Source: Desulfobulbus sp.
GTDB lineage: Bacteria > Pseudomonadota > Gammaproteobacteria > Burkholderiales > Rhodocyclaceae
Assembly: GCA_009782025.1 (NCBI GenBank)
Contig: WQUQ01000171.1
Location: 1 to 12,217, forward strand
Reading direction: 5' to 3'
DNA: 12,217 nt
Shown: piece by piece, positions 1 through 6,897 of the stretch
Layout: each line of letters starts with the position of its first letter
How positions within the stretch are numbered: the first letter of the stretch is position 1
Program-made: the position numbers and the translations under genes
The notes under the pieces: generated by a model
What the model saw: only the letters and a program-made list of their open reading frames with translations
The model's database searches: none
What the model was told of the DNA's origin: nothing

Positions 1-585
1 CATTATGTTCCCAACCTGACCATCGGGCCACTGGTTTGCTCGGCCATCCGGCCCTGCACCACGGCGCCGATCGACGTGCATCTGATGGTCAAGCCGGTCG
101 ACCGCATCATCCCCGATTTCGCCAAGGCCGGGGCCAATATCATCACCTTCCACCCGGAAGCCTCCGAGCACGTCGACCGCAGCCTGGCGCTGATCCGCGA
201 CAACGGCTGCCAGGCCGGCCTGGTGTTCAACCCGGCGACGCCGCTCGACTACATGGATTACGTGTTGGACAAACTCGACGTGGCGCTCTTGATGAGCGTC
301 AACCCCGGTTTCGGCGGCCAGAAATTCATCCCGGCGACGCTGGCCAAGGCGCGCCAGGCAAGGGCCAGGCTCGACGCCTACGAGCGCGAGAGCGGCCGGC
401 GCATCCGCCTGGAAATCGACGGCGGGGTGAACACCGCCAACATCGCCGAAATCGCCCGCGCCGGGGTCGATGCCTTTGTGGCGGGTTCGGCTGTTTTCGG
501 GGCAGGTAAGGACAGCGACCCGCATCGCTACGATTCGATCATCAAAGCCCTGCGCGCCGAGTTGGCCGCTGTTGGCTGTCGGTGA
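1..585 (+). CDS. rpe: Ribulose-phosphate 3-epimerase, 3' part (5' end outside window)
   Basis: This enzyme interconverts D-ribulose 5-phosphate and D-xylulose 5-phosphate in the cytosol, in the pentose phosphate or Calvin pathway. The frame is open from base 1, and 194 residues are visible, beginning [10 protein letters not shown]. By comparison with the E. coli protein (about 225 aa) roughly 40 N-terminal residues are missing, including the first catalytic Asp and its metal-binding His. Visible family marks are [12 protein letters not shown] (His at visible residue 27 is a metal ligand), [24 protein letters not shown], the flexible loop [21 protein letters not shown] (second catalytic Asp, about residue 140) and FVAGSAVFG near the phosphate site. 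The gene ends 35 bases before the convergent ruvB. In many beta- and gammaproteobacteria rpe is followed by gph and trpE, which is not the case here. The identification is firm; only the start is unseen. Confidence 0.97.
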   Translation, partial: HYVPNLTIGPLVCSAIRPCTTAPIDVHLMVKPVDRIIPDFAKAGANIITFHPEASEHVDRSLALIRDNGCQAGLVFNPATPLDYMDYVLDKLDVALLMSVNPGFGGQKFIPATLAKARQARARLDAYERESGRRIRLEIDGGVNTANIAEIARAGVDAFVAGSAVFGAGKDSDPHRYDSIIKALRAELAAVGCR

Positions 586-593
586 GTCGCAGG

Positions 594-609
594 GCGGGTT
601 TCAACCCGC
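594..609. terminator. Perfect GC-rich hairpin between convergent rpe and ruvB
   Basis: GCGGGTT and AACCCGC form a perfect inverted repeat with a two-base centre (in practice a 6-bp stem with a TTCA loop). It sits in the 35-base gap where rpe (+) and ruvB (-) run into each other, the position expected of a shared bidirectional terminator. There is no run of T on either side, so classical intrinsic termination is not well supported. It could also be a short dispersed repeat. Confidence 0.4.
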
Positions 610-620
610 AAGCCGCCCCC

Positions 621-1696
<1,076 letters not shown>

Positions 1697-1700
<4 letters not shown>

Positions 1701-2755
1701 GCGGCAGCTTCCTGGTCTATCCAGCGGGTAAAGAGCATCTGCCCGAGGGCCAGCAGCACCGGGCCGAGGAAGATGCCGATGAAGCCGAACACCAGCACGC
1801 CGCCCAGCACGCCCAGCGCGACCAGCAGCGTGGACAGACCAGCGCTGCGGGCCATCAGAATCGGTCTGACAAAGTTATCGATGCCGCTGATGACGAAGAC
1901 GCCATACAGCACCATGAAGATCGTCCAGCCGGTCTGCCCCTCGCCGTACAGCCAGATGGCGACGCCGCCCCAGATCAGCGGCGGGCCGACGGCCGGCATG
2001 ATCGAGACGAAGAAGGTGGCGAAGCCAAGCGCCATCGCCCCCGGCACGCCGGCGATGAGAAAGCCGATGATCGCCACCGCCCCCTGGGCGGCGGCGGTGC
2101 CGACCAGACCGACCATGACGCTGAGCACGATGTCATGCGACCTGACCAGCATGCCGGCCCCCAGTTCGCCCCCCAGTTTGCTGGCGGCGACGGCCAGCGC
2201 CTGGCCAAACCCCTCGCCATCCCGGAACAGGAAAAAGGCGACGAACAGCACCAGCACCATCTGCAACAGGCCATTGGCAGCGATGCCGGCGGCGGCGAGA
2301 ACCAGGCCGCGCGCCGGGACGATCAATTGCCGGAGGGCGGCATTGAGCGCCTCGCGGTCACCGGCCATTTGCTGCCAGAAGCGATCGATGTCGTCGCCCA
2401 CCAGCGGCAGTCCGGCCAGCCAGGCCGGCGGCGTCGTCGGCAGGCCCGTGTCGATGTGGGCCTTGATGAAGGCGATCACGCCATCGGCGCCGCTGGCGAG
2501 CGAACTCGCCAGAATGAACGTCGGCAGAATCAGGATCAAGGTCAGGATCAGCACCATCAGTGAAGCGCCGAGCGAACGGCGGCCGCCCAGGCGCGGCAGC
2601 AGGCGGTTGCGGTAAACATTCCAGGAGCAGATCCAGATCACGAAGGCAAACAGAAGGGCGCCGACAAAAGGCAGCACCACGGCGATGCAGCCGACGATGA
2701 GCAGCACCACCAGCGCGATCTGCGCCAGCCGCCTGGGATTGAATTCGGTCGGCAT
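1697..2755 (-). CDS. AI-2E family transporter (PerM/YdiK-like), polytopic inner-membrane protein
   Basis: This 352-residue integral membrane protein belongs to the AI-2E/PerM (UPF0118) family. Members have been assigned roles in autoinducer-2 export or Na+(Li+)/H+ antiport, but most, including this one, have no assured substrate. Hydrophobic segments lie near residues 11-46 (two helices), 62-86, 150-178, 208-236, 240-270, 276-292 and 305-340, with a soluble loop at about 87-147. Family marks include FFLFRDG (174-180), AVGPPLIW (255-262), DNFVRPILM (293-301) and a glycine-rich C-terminal pair of helices containing [14 protein letters not shown]. Its ATG overlaps the ruvA stop as TGATG and its stop overlaps the ruvB start as ATGA. 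No Shine-Dalgarno sequence precedes its start, so translation probably depends on reinitiation after ruvA. Its position inside a recombination operon says nothing obvious about function. The family assignment is confident, the substrate unknown. Confidence 0.93.
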
Positions 2756-3333
2756 CAGACTTTGGACAACAGCTTGAGCGCCTGGCGGATGCCGTCGGCG
2801 GTGGCGACGTCGGCCGGCAGTTGCTTCAACGCCGCCGTCGCTTCCTTGTCGTTGTAACCGAGGGCCAGCAGGGCGTTGAGGATGTCGTCGCGGGCATCGT
2901 TGACGGCAACGCCGGGCGTCGCGCCGCCAACCTCGGCCAATTTGCCCTTCAGTTCGAGCAGCAGGCGCTCGGCGGTTTTTTTGCCGATGCCGGGAATCTT
3001 GACCAGACGCCCGATTTCCTGGCGGGCGACGGCCGCCGCCAGATCGTCGACCGACAGCCCGGACAATACCGCCAGCGCGGTGCGCGCGCCGATGCCGGAA
3101 ATTTTCAGCAAGCGGCGGAAGGCGAAGCGCTCCGCCTCGCTCAAAAAACCGTAGAGAAAATGGCCATCCTCGCGCACCGCGAAGTGGGTCAGGAGCGTCG
3201 TCCGCTCGCCCGCGCCCGGCAGGTTGTAAAAGGTGCTCATCGGCACGTCCAGTTCATAGCCGACGCCGCCCACGTCGAGCACGATCTGCGGCGGGTTCTT
3301 TTCGGCGATCAGGCCGGTGAGTCTGCCAATCAT
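2755..3333 (-). CDS. ruvA: Holliday junction DNA-binding protein RuvA
   Basis: RuvA tetramers hold the Holliday junction in a square-planar form and load RuvB rings on two arms. The 192-residue product matches the normal length. It starts [12 protein letters not shown], the standard RuvA N-terminus; an in-frame ATG ten codons upstream adds residues not found in the family and was not used. Visible parts are the N-terminal OB fold (1-62, with [14 protein letters not shown]), two helix-hairpin-helix motifs ([18 protein letters not shown] at about 72-89 and [20 protein letters not shown] at about 107-126), a flexible linker, and the C-terminal three-helix domain that contacts RuvB (about 145-192, [12 protein letters not shown]). 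No obvious Shine-Dalgarno precedes the start. The gene begins 34 bases after the ruvC stop and its own stop shares one base with the next start (TGATG), consistent with one operon. Confidence 0.97.
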   Translation of the reverse strand: MIGRLTGLIAEKNPPQIVLDVGGVGYELDVPMSTFYNLPGAGERTTLLTHFAVREDGHFLYGFLSEAERFAFRRLLKISGIGARTALAVLSGLSVDDLAAAVARQEIGRLVKIPGIGKKTAERLLLELKGKLAEVGGATPGVAVNDARDDILNALLALGYNDKEATAALKQLPADVATADGIRQALKLLSKV

Positions 3334-3367
3334 GGGGTATCTGAATGCGCTATGGCCAAACAACCGG

Positions 3368-3928
3368 TCATCCTATCAGCCGGCCGCCGCGAATGCGATA
3401 CCCGGCCGTCGCCAGCGCCCCCAGTCCCTGCCCGCCATGCGCGTGGCAAATGGCGCAAGCCAGCGCGTCGGCGGCGTCGGCGGACGGCATGCCGGAGAGG
3501 CCAAGGAGGCGCACGACCATCGCCTGCACCTGCTCCTTGGCCGCCTTGCCCTGCCCGACCACCGCCTGCTTGACCTGCAAGGCGGTGTATTCGGCCACCG
3601 GCAGGCCGCCATGCACCAGGGCGCTGATCGCCGCGCCGCGCGCCTGGCCGAGCAGCAGCGTCGATTGCGGATTGACGTTGACGAACACCTTTTCCACCGC
3701 CGCCTGATCCGGCCGGTAGGTGGCGATCACCTCGCCGATGCCGGTAAAGAGCGTGGCGATGCGCGCCGGCAAGCCCTCCTTGTCGTTCGATTTGATGCAG
3801 CCGCTGGCGATGTAGCGCAACTGCCTGCCCTGCTTCTCGATGACGCCGAAGCCCGTCACCCGCAAGCCGGGATCGATGCCGAGCAGGCGGATGGGCAAGG
3901 CGTTCAGCGGTGGAGTAGCGCGGGACAT
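3368..3928 (-). CDS. ruvC: Crossover junction endodeoxyribonuclease RuvC
   Basis: RuvC is the dimeric resolvase that makes paired nicks in Holliday junctions bound by RuvAB. The chosen ATG gives 186 residues, a little longer than the usual 170-180. The RNase H-like fold has its four acidic catalytic residues in place: D19 ([15 protein letters not shown]), E79 ([15 protein letters not shown]), and D151 and D154 ([14 protein letters not shown]). F82 in the EKVF segment corresponds to the aromatic residue that wedges into the junction. An ATG nine codons further upstream (3955) is in frame but would add unfamiliar residues and would start upstream of the likely -10 box. No Shine-Dalgarno is visible at the chosen start; instead a TACAAT box ends six bases before it, suggesting a leaderless mRNA. 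It is the first gene of the ruvC-ruvA-perM-ruvB series and is divergent from the HHE-domain gene. Confidence 0.96.
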   Translation of the reverse strand: MSRATPPLNALPIRLLGIDPGLRVTGFGVIEKQGRQLRYIASGCIKSNDKEGLPARIATLFTGIGEVIATYRPDQAAVEKVFVNVNPQSTLLLGQARGAAISALVHGGLPVAEYTALQVKQAVVGQGKAAKEQVQAMVVRLLGLSGMPSADAADALACAICHAHGGQGLGALATAGYRIRGGRLIG

Positions 3929-3934
3929 GGCGTG

Positions 3935-3940
3935 ATTGTA
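3935..3940 (-). promoter_or_regulatory. Candidate -10 box of ruvC placed for a leaderless transcript
   Basis: On the minus strand the hexamer TACAAT (5 of 6 to TATAAT) is followed by six bases and then the ruvC ATG. If it is a sigma70 -10 element at -12 to -7, the +1 base falls on the A of the ATG at 3928. No good -35 hexamer is seen at 16-19 bases (the region is GC-rich: TTCGGG or TCGGGC). Confidence 0.5.
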
Positions 3941-4005
3941 CGGGGTGGGCGGCATGCGCCCGAAATCTGATACGAGTTAAAGCCACTCACGATCGCAGGG
4001 GATAG

Positions 4006-4018
4006 TGTGCGGTGCACA
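4006..4018. promoter_or_regulatory. Small perfect inverted repeat upstream of the HHE-domain gene
   Basis: TGTGC-GGT-GCACA is a perfect 5-bp inverted repeat with a three-base centre, in the 114-base gap between divergent ruvC and the HHE gene, about 25 bases before the latter's start. CACAAT overlapping its right arm (4015-4020) and GATAGT (4001-4006) are weak -10-like hexamers. It might be a regulator site over the promoter, but a repeat of this size can arise by chance. Confidence 0.25.
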
Positions 4019-4042
4019 ATTTTCAATTCAGGGGATACCGCC

Positions 4043-4567
4043 ATGTCTTTTTTCAGACAACTGTTCAGCATGCTGTTCGGCAAACAGGAAAGCGCCGCCG
4101 AAGCTCCGGTCGCTGTACAGGAGGAACCGGTCGCTCCGGGCACCAACATTCGCTTTCACCCGGAACTCATCGCCAAGCTGACCAACGATCATCAAGTACT
4201 GCTCAGCCTGTTCGGTGAAACGAGCGAAGCCGCCGCCCAGGGCGACGCAGCGGCGGCGGCCGAGCAGCTCGAAGCCTTCCGCACGGCCTTGCAGGGCCAT
4301 CTGCTGACCGAGAACATCCGCCTCTACGTCTATCTGGAGCACCTGTTTGCCGACGACCCCTCGACCTACGCGCTGATCCACGAATTCCGTCACGAAATGG
4401 ACGGCATCGGCAAGGCGGTCATCCGCTTTCTCCTCAAATACGAGGATCTCGCCAGGCATCCCGAACAGATCGCGGCCTTTGCCAGCGATCTGGCCGCCGT
4501 TGGCAAGGTGCTGGTCAGCCGCATCGAGCGCGAGGAAGGGACGTTGTACCCGCTCTATACCGCGTAG
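4043..4567 (+). CDS. Hemerythrin-like HHE-domain protein
   Basis: The 174-residue protein is predicted to be a four-helix bundle of the hemerythrin/HHE cation-binding class. Such proteins use a di-iron centre to bind O2 or to sense or repair NO or redox damage; the role here is not known. The start is the ATG preceded by AGGGG eight bases upstream, rather than the ATG 12 codons earlier. Residues 1-14 (MSFFRQLFSMLFGK) form a short amphipathic helix that could touch the membrane, followed by an Ala/Glu/Pro-rich linker (15-34). The bundle runs from about 36 to 172: helix 1 with NDH (H50), helix 2 with H86 and E90, helix 3 with H113, H117 and E118, and helix 4 ending SRIEREEGTLYPLY (E164, E165). 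In typical HHE proteins helix 4 has a His four residues before a conserved Glu; here that place appears to be R160. Metal binding is therefore uncertain. The gene stands alone, divergent from ruvC and convergent with the next gene. Confidence 0.75.
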   Translation: MSFFRQLFSMLFGKQESAAEAPVAVQEEPVAPGTNIRFHPELIAKLTNDHQVLLSLFGETSEAAAQGDAAAAAEQLEAFRTALQGHLLTENIRLYVYLEHLFADDPSTYALIHEFRHEMDGIGKAVIRFLLKYEDLARHPEQIAAFASDLAAVGKVLVSRIEREEGTLYPLYTA

Positions 4568-4591
4568 TTTTTGCCACACACGCCGCGCCGC

Positions 4592-5068
4592 TCAGTTGCA
4601 CATGGCGCGGCAGGCGGCGGCGTTGTCGGCGCAGGTTTTGGCGTCATCGGCCAGGACGCAGGTCTGGTGGCTGCGGTAGGTGAGATGGATGCCGTGCGGA
4701 TAGCTGCAAACGACCTTGGCGATCTTGCCTTGCATCGCCACGGCGATGCCGGTCGGTTGCTGCGTCCGCCACTGCGCCTCGGGCAGGTCGCAGGACAGAT
4801 AGCCGTCGAATTGGCCATCGGCTGATTCCCAGCGCGCCTGATTTTTCAGCTTGCGATAATCGGCGTAGTCGACGCAGGGATCCGTTTTTTTGCCATAGAC
4901 GTTGGCGTCATCGCTGCAATAACCGATGTAGGTGGTCTGCAACTCCTCCTCGGTCGGGCAGCCATTGACCTGCACCAGGGCCGCCAGATCGGGGCAGACG
5001 AGTTCCGTCGCCGCCGCCGGCAGGCTCAAGGCGACGCCCAGCGCGCCCAACAGAAAGAATCGGCTCAT
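4592..5068 (-). CDS. Secreted cysteine-rich protein of unknown function
   Basis: I do not recognise the family. The 158-residue product has a clear Sec signal peptide: MSRFF, a hydrophobic core LLGALGVALSLP, then a likely cleavage at about AAA-TE. The mature part is about 135 residues and contains ten cysteines, an even number spread along its length, four of them in the last 25 residues (ending CADNAAACRAMCN). This suggests a periplasmic or exported domain held by up to five disulfides. It is also rich in Asp, Tyr and Gln, with no further membrane segment and no heme-binding CxxCH. AAGGAG on the minus strand is seven bases from the ATG chosen here and four from the ATG one codon upstream (5071), so the second Met is preferred. 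The gene follows yebC by about 40 bases on the same strand and probably shares its transcript. Its stop is 24 bases from the convergent HHE gene. Confidence 0.8.
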   Translation of the reverse strand: MSRFFLLGALGVALSLPAAATELVCPDLAALVQVNGCPTEEELQTTYIGYCSDDANVYGKKTDPCVDYADYRKLKNQARWESADGQFDGYLSCDLPEAQWRTQQPTGIAVAMQGKIAKVVCSYPHGIHLTYRSHQTCVLADDAKTCADNAAACRAMCN

Positions 5069-5102
5069 CATCAGGCTCCTTGCCGGCGCATCGCCGCTGA
5101 TT

Positions 5103-5124
5103 TGTCCATCACTCGTCCATCACT
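5103..5124. repeat. Tandem duplication of 11 bases over the yebC stop codon
   Basis: GTCCATCACT occurs at 5104-5113 and again at 5115-5124, an 11-base period. The units TGTCCATCACT and CGTCCATCACT differ at one base. On the coding strand this puts the yebC stop within the second of two copies of AGTGATGGAC. Because 11 is not a multiple of three, the duplication changes the reading frame at the C-terminus, where it encodes the final MDE and the stop. Confidence 0.7.
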
Positions 5125-5834
5125 GCCGTGGTGTAGATTTCCTGCACGTCGTCCAGATTTTCCAGCGCGTCGAGCAGTTTCTGCATTTTGGCGGCATCCT
5201 CGCCGGCGAACAGGTTTTCGCTCTCCGGCTTCATCGTCACCTCGGCGAATTCCGGCTTGAAGCCGGCGGCTTCGAGCGCATCCTTGACGGTGATGAAATC
5301 GGCCGGGCCGGTAATCACTTCGATCGAACCGTCATCGTTGCTCGCCACGTCCTCGGCGCCGGCCTCGATGGCGGCATCCATCAGCGCCGCCTCGTCGGCA
5401 CCGGGGGCAAAGACCAGTTGGCCGCAGTGCTTGAACTGGAAGGCGACGCAGCCGTCGGTGCCCATGTTGCCGCCGTGTTTGCTGAAGGCGTGGCGCACCT
5501 CGGCGACGGTGCGGGTCTTGTTGTCGGTCAGGCAATCGACCATGATCGCCGCGCCGCCGATGCCGTAGCCCTCGTAGCGCACCTCGACATAATCGACGCC
5601 TTCGAGTTCGCCGGTGCCCTTCTTGATGGCGGTGTCGATCTTGTCCTTGGGCATGTTGCTGGCCTTGGCCTTGTCGACGGCAACGCGCAGGCGCGGGTTG
5701 AAGCCGATGTCGCCACCGCCCATCTTGGCGGCGACGGTGATTTCCTTGGCGATCCTGGAGAAAGCGGCGCCGCGCTTCTCGTCCTGACGCCCCTTGCGAT
5801 GCTGGATATTGGCCCATTTGGAGTGACCGGCCAT
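5109..5834 (-). CDS. yebC: YebC/TACO1-family protein
   Basis: YebC/TACO1 proteins have been described as DNA-binding regulators in several bacteria. More recent work points to ribosome-associated roles helping translation through difficult (polyproline) stretches, as mitochondrial TACO1 does for COX1. The 241-residue product has normal length and the diagnostic N-terminus [18 protein letters not shown]. Domain I covers about 1-75 ([32 protein letters not shown]). Then come the central segment [20 protein letters not shown] with [18 protein letters not shown] (about 88-125) and a C-terminal alpha/beta part ending in [16 protein letters not shown]. The start has CAGGAAA seven bases upstream. 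A TTGGGC-18-TAAAAT promoter candidate lies in the 100-base gap upstream. In many proteobacteria yebC directly precedes ruvC; here two small genes intervene. An 11-base near-perfect tandem duplication covers its stop codon. Confidence 0.97.
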   Translation of the reverse strand: MAGHSKWANIQHRKGRQDEKRGAAFSRIAKEITVAAKMGGGDIGFNPRLRVAVDKAKASNMPKDKIDTAIKKGTGELEGVDYVEVRYEGYGIGGAAIMVDCLTDNKTRTVAEVRHAFSKHGGNMGTDGCVAFQFKHCGQLVFAPGADEAALMDAAIEAGAEDVASNDDGSIEVITGPADFITVKDALEAAGFKPEFAEVTMKPESENLFAGEDAAKMQKLLDALENLDDVQEIYTTAVMDE

Positions 5835-5870
5835 GATGATTTCCTGAATGCGGATGATGAAGAAGCCGGG

Positions 5871-5900
5871 ATTTTACCCATCCGGCGGCCACAAGCCCAA
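5871..5900 (-). promoter_or_regulatory. yebC: Candidate sigma70 promoter of yebC
   Basis: On the minus strand TTGGGC (5895-5900) and TAAAAT (5871-5876, 5 of 6 to the -10 consensus) are separated by 18 bases, about 37 bases upstream of the yebC ATG. The -35 is weak (3 of 6). The transcript would carry yebC and probably the cysteine-rich secreted protein gene. Confidence 0.5.
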
Positions 5901-5934
5901 TGATCGCCGCAAAAACCCGCGCCCCCGCCGTGCT

Positions 5935-6807
5935 TCATCCGCCCCCATCCAGCGCCAGAAAGGCTTGCATGCCCGGCGTCGGCGCGCGGTCGCGGTGGCG
6001 GATCAGGCGCAGGGGACGCGACAGGGCGGGCAGGTCGGTGCGCACCTGCGCCACGCTGCCGGCGGCCAGCGCTTCGGCAACGACGTGGCGCGACAGGCAG
6101 GACAAGCCCAAGCCGGCGGCAACCACGCGGCGGATGGCCTCGGAGTTGCCCAACTCCATATCGACCCGCACCGCGCCGACGTGCGCGCGCAGCCAGCGCT
6201 CCACCTCCTCGCGCGTGCCGCTGCCCGGTTCGCGCAGCAGCCACGGCGCACCAGCCAGAAGGGCGCGACGGGCGCGGCCCTGCGCCGCGGGGTGGCCGGG
6301 CGGTGCGATGACGATTAGTTCGTCCTCGCGCCAGTCGCTCACCTCCAGATCGGGATGATGGCAAGCGCCTTCGATCAAGCCAAAATCCAGTTCCAGCGCG
6401 ACCACGGCGGCAATGATTTCAGCCGTATTGCCCGTCAGCAACTGCACGCGCGCCTCGGGATGAGCCGCGCGCAGCGCAGCCAGCAGGGGCGGCAGCAGAT
6501 AGCCGGCGATGGTCGTGCTGGCGCCCATGCGCAGTGACACGGCCGGGCTGGTCAGCGCCTCCTGCAACTGTCCCGCGCCGTCGAGCAGCGTCTGCGCGCG
6601 CGGCCACAACTGGCGGCCAGGCGCGCTCAACACCAGCCGGCGACCGCAGCGGTCGAATAGCGGCTGACCGAGCGCGCGTTCGAGCTTGGCCAGCGCCTGA
6701 CTGGCCGCCGACTGGGTCATGGCGACCGCCTCGGCCGCCCGGCTGACGCTGCCGAGGCGGGCGATAGCGGCGAACACTTCCAGCTCGCGCAGGGTGTAGC
6801 GGATCAT
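5935..6807 (-). CDS. yeiE: LysR-family transcriptional regulator, YeiE-like
   Basis: This is a LysR-type DNA-binding regulator, 290 residues from the chosen start. It has an N-terminal winged helix-turn-helix (about 4-62, recognition helix near TQSAASQALAKLE), a linker helix, and a type 2 periplasmic-binding-like effector domain (about 92-288). It shares with E. coli YeiE, as I recall that protein, the segments ASTTI-GYLLP, GFIEG-like FGLIEGACH, REPGSGTREEV, MELGNSEAI and GLGLSCLSR. The REPGSGTR loop is typical of anion-sensing members such as CbbR and CysB relatives. YeiE has been reported as a sulfite-responsive regulator in enterobacteria; that effector is an inference here. The start at 6807 is chosen because GGAGG lies eight bases upstream. 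The longer ATG at 6825 has no ribosome binding site and lies inside the candidate operator. It is divergent from the YeiH permease, the arrangement known in E. coli. Confidence 0.9.
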   Translation of the reverse strand: MIRYTLRELEVFAAIARLGSVSRAAEAVAMTQSAASQALAKLERALGQPLFDRCGRRLVLSAPGRQLWPRAQTLLDGAGQLQEALTSPAVSLRMGASTTIAGYLLPPLLAALRAAHPEARVQLLTGNTAEIIAAVVALELDFGLIEGACHHPDLEVSDWREDELIVIAPPGHPAAQGRARRALLAGAPWLLREPGSGTREEVERWLRAHVGAVRVDMELGNSEAIRRVVAAGLGLSCLSRHVVAEALAAGSVAQVRTDLPALSRPLRLIRHRDRAPTPGMQAFLALDGGG

Positions 6808-6815
6808 GGGGGTAG

Positions 6816-6820
6816 CCTCC
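6816..6820 (-). promoter_or_regulatory. Shine-Dalgarno GGAGG that fixes the yeiE start
   Basis: On the minus strand GGAGG is followed by eight bases (CTACCCCC) and the ATG at 6807. No comparable motif precedes the in-frame ATG at 6825, so the product most likely begins MIRYTLRELEVF. Confidence 0.7.
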
Positions 6821-6823
6821 GTC

Positions 6824-6843
6824 ATTAGATTTGCTAATCAAAT
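6824..6843. promoter_or_regulatory. Candidate LysR-type operator: two interleaved perfect inverted repeats
   Basis: The sequence ATTAG-ATTTG-CTAAT-CAAAT reads as two overlapping palindromes. ATTAG and CTAAT pair around ATTTG, and ATTTG and CAAAT pair around CTAAT. Each fits the T-N11-A frame of LysR-family sites (T6825/A6837 and T6830/A6842). It lies between the divergent yeiE and yeiH genes in an AT-rich island (about 6824-6872) within otherwise GC-rich DNA. Binding here would cover the yeiE promoter region and sit just upstream of the yeiH -10, as expected for autorepression with activation of the target. Confidence 0.65.
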
Positions 6844-6850
6844 TCATAAA

Positions 6851-6856
6851 TGTAAT
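6851..6856 (+). promoter_or_regulatory. Candidate -10 box of yeiH
   Basis: TGTAAT matches the -10 consensus at 5 of 6 positions and lies 24 to 42 bases before the two possible yeiH starts. There is no good -35 at normal distance (TTGCTA at 6831-6836 leaves only 14 bases). A weak -35 fits a promoter that needs an activator bound at the palindromes just upstream. Confidence 0.4.
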
Positions 6857-6897
6857 GCGTTTTTCTTCTTTACGGCCAAATGACACGATGCCCGGCC

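Noticed and set aside
3331..3363. Longer ruvA start ten codons upstream
   Set aside because: The RuvA family begins MIGRLxG, which is exactly what the ATG at 3333 gives. The added residues resemble nothing in the family.
3330..3986. Alternative minus-strand frame of 218 codons over ruvC
   Set aside because: The other frame carries all four RuvC catalytic acids. This one is Arg-rich with no motif.
4932..5903. Open frame of 323 codons on the plus strand opposite yebC
   Set aside because: It covers the whole of yebC in antisense, has no ribosome binding site and has no family resemblance. It is a composition shadow.
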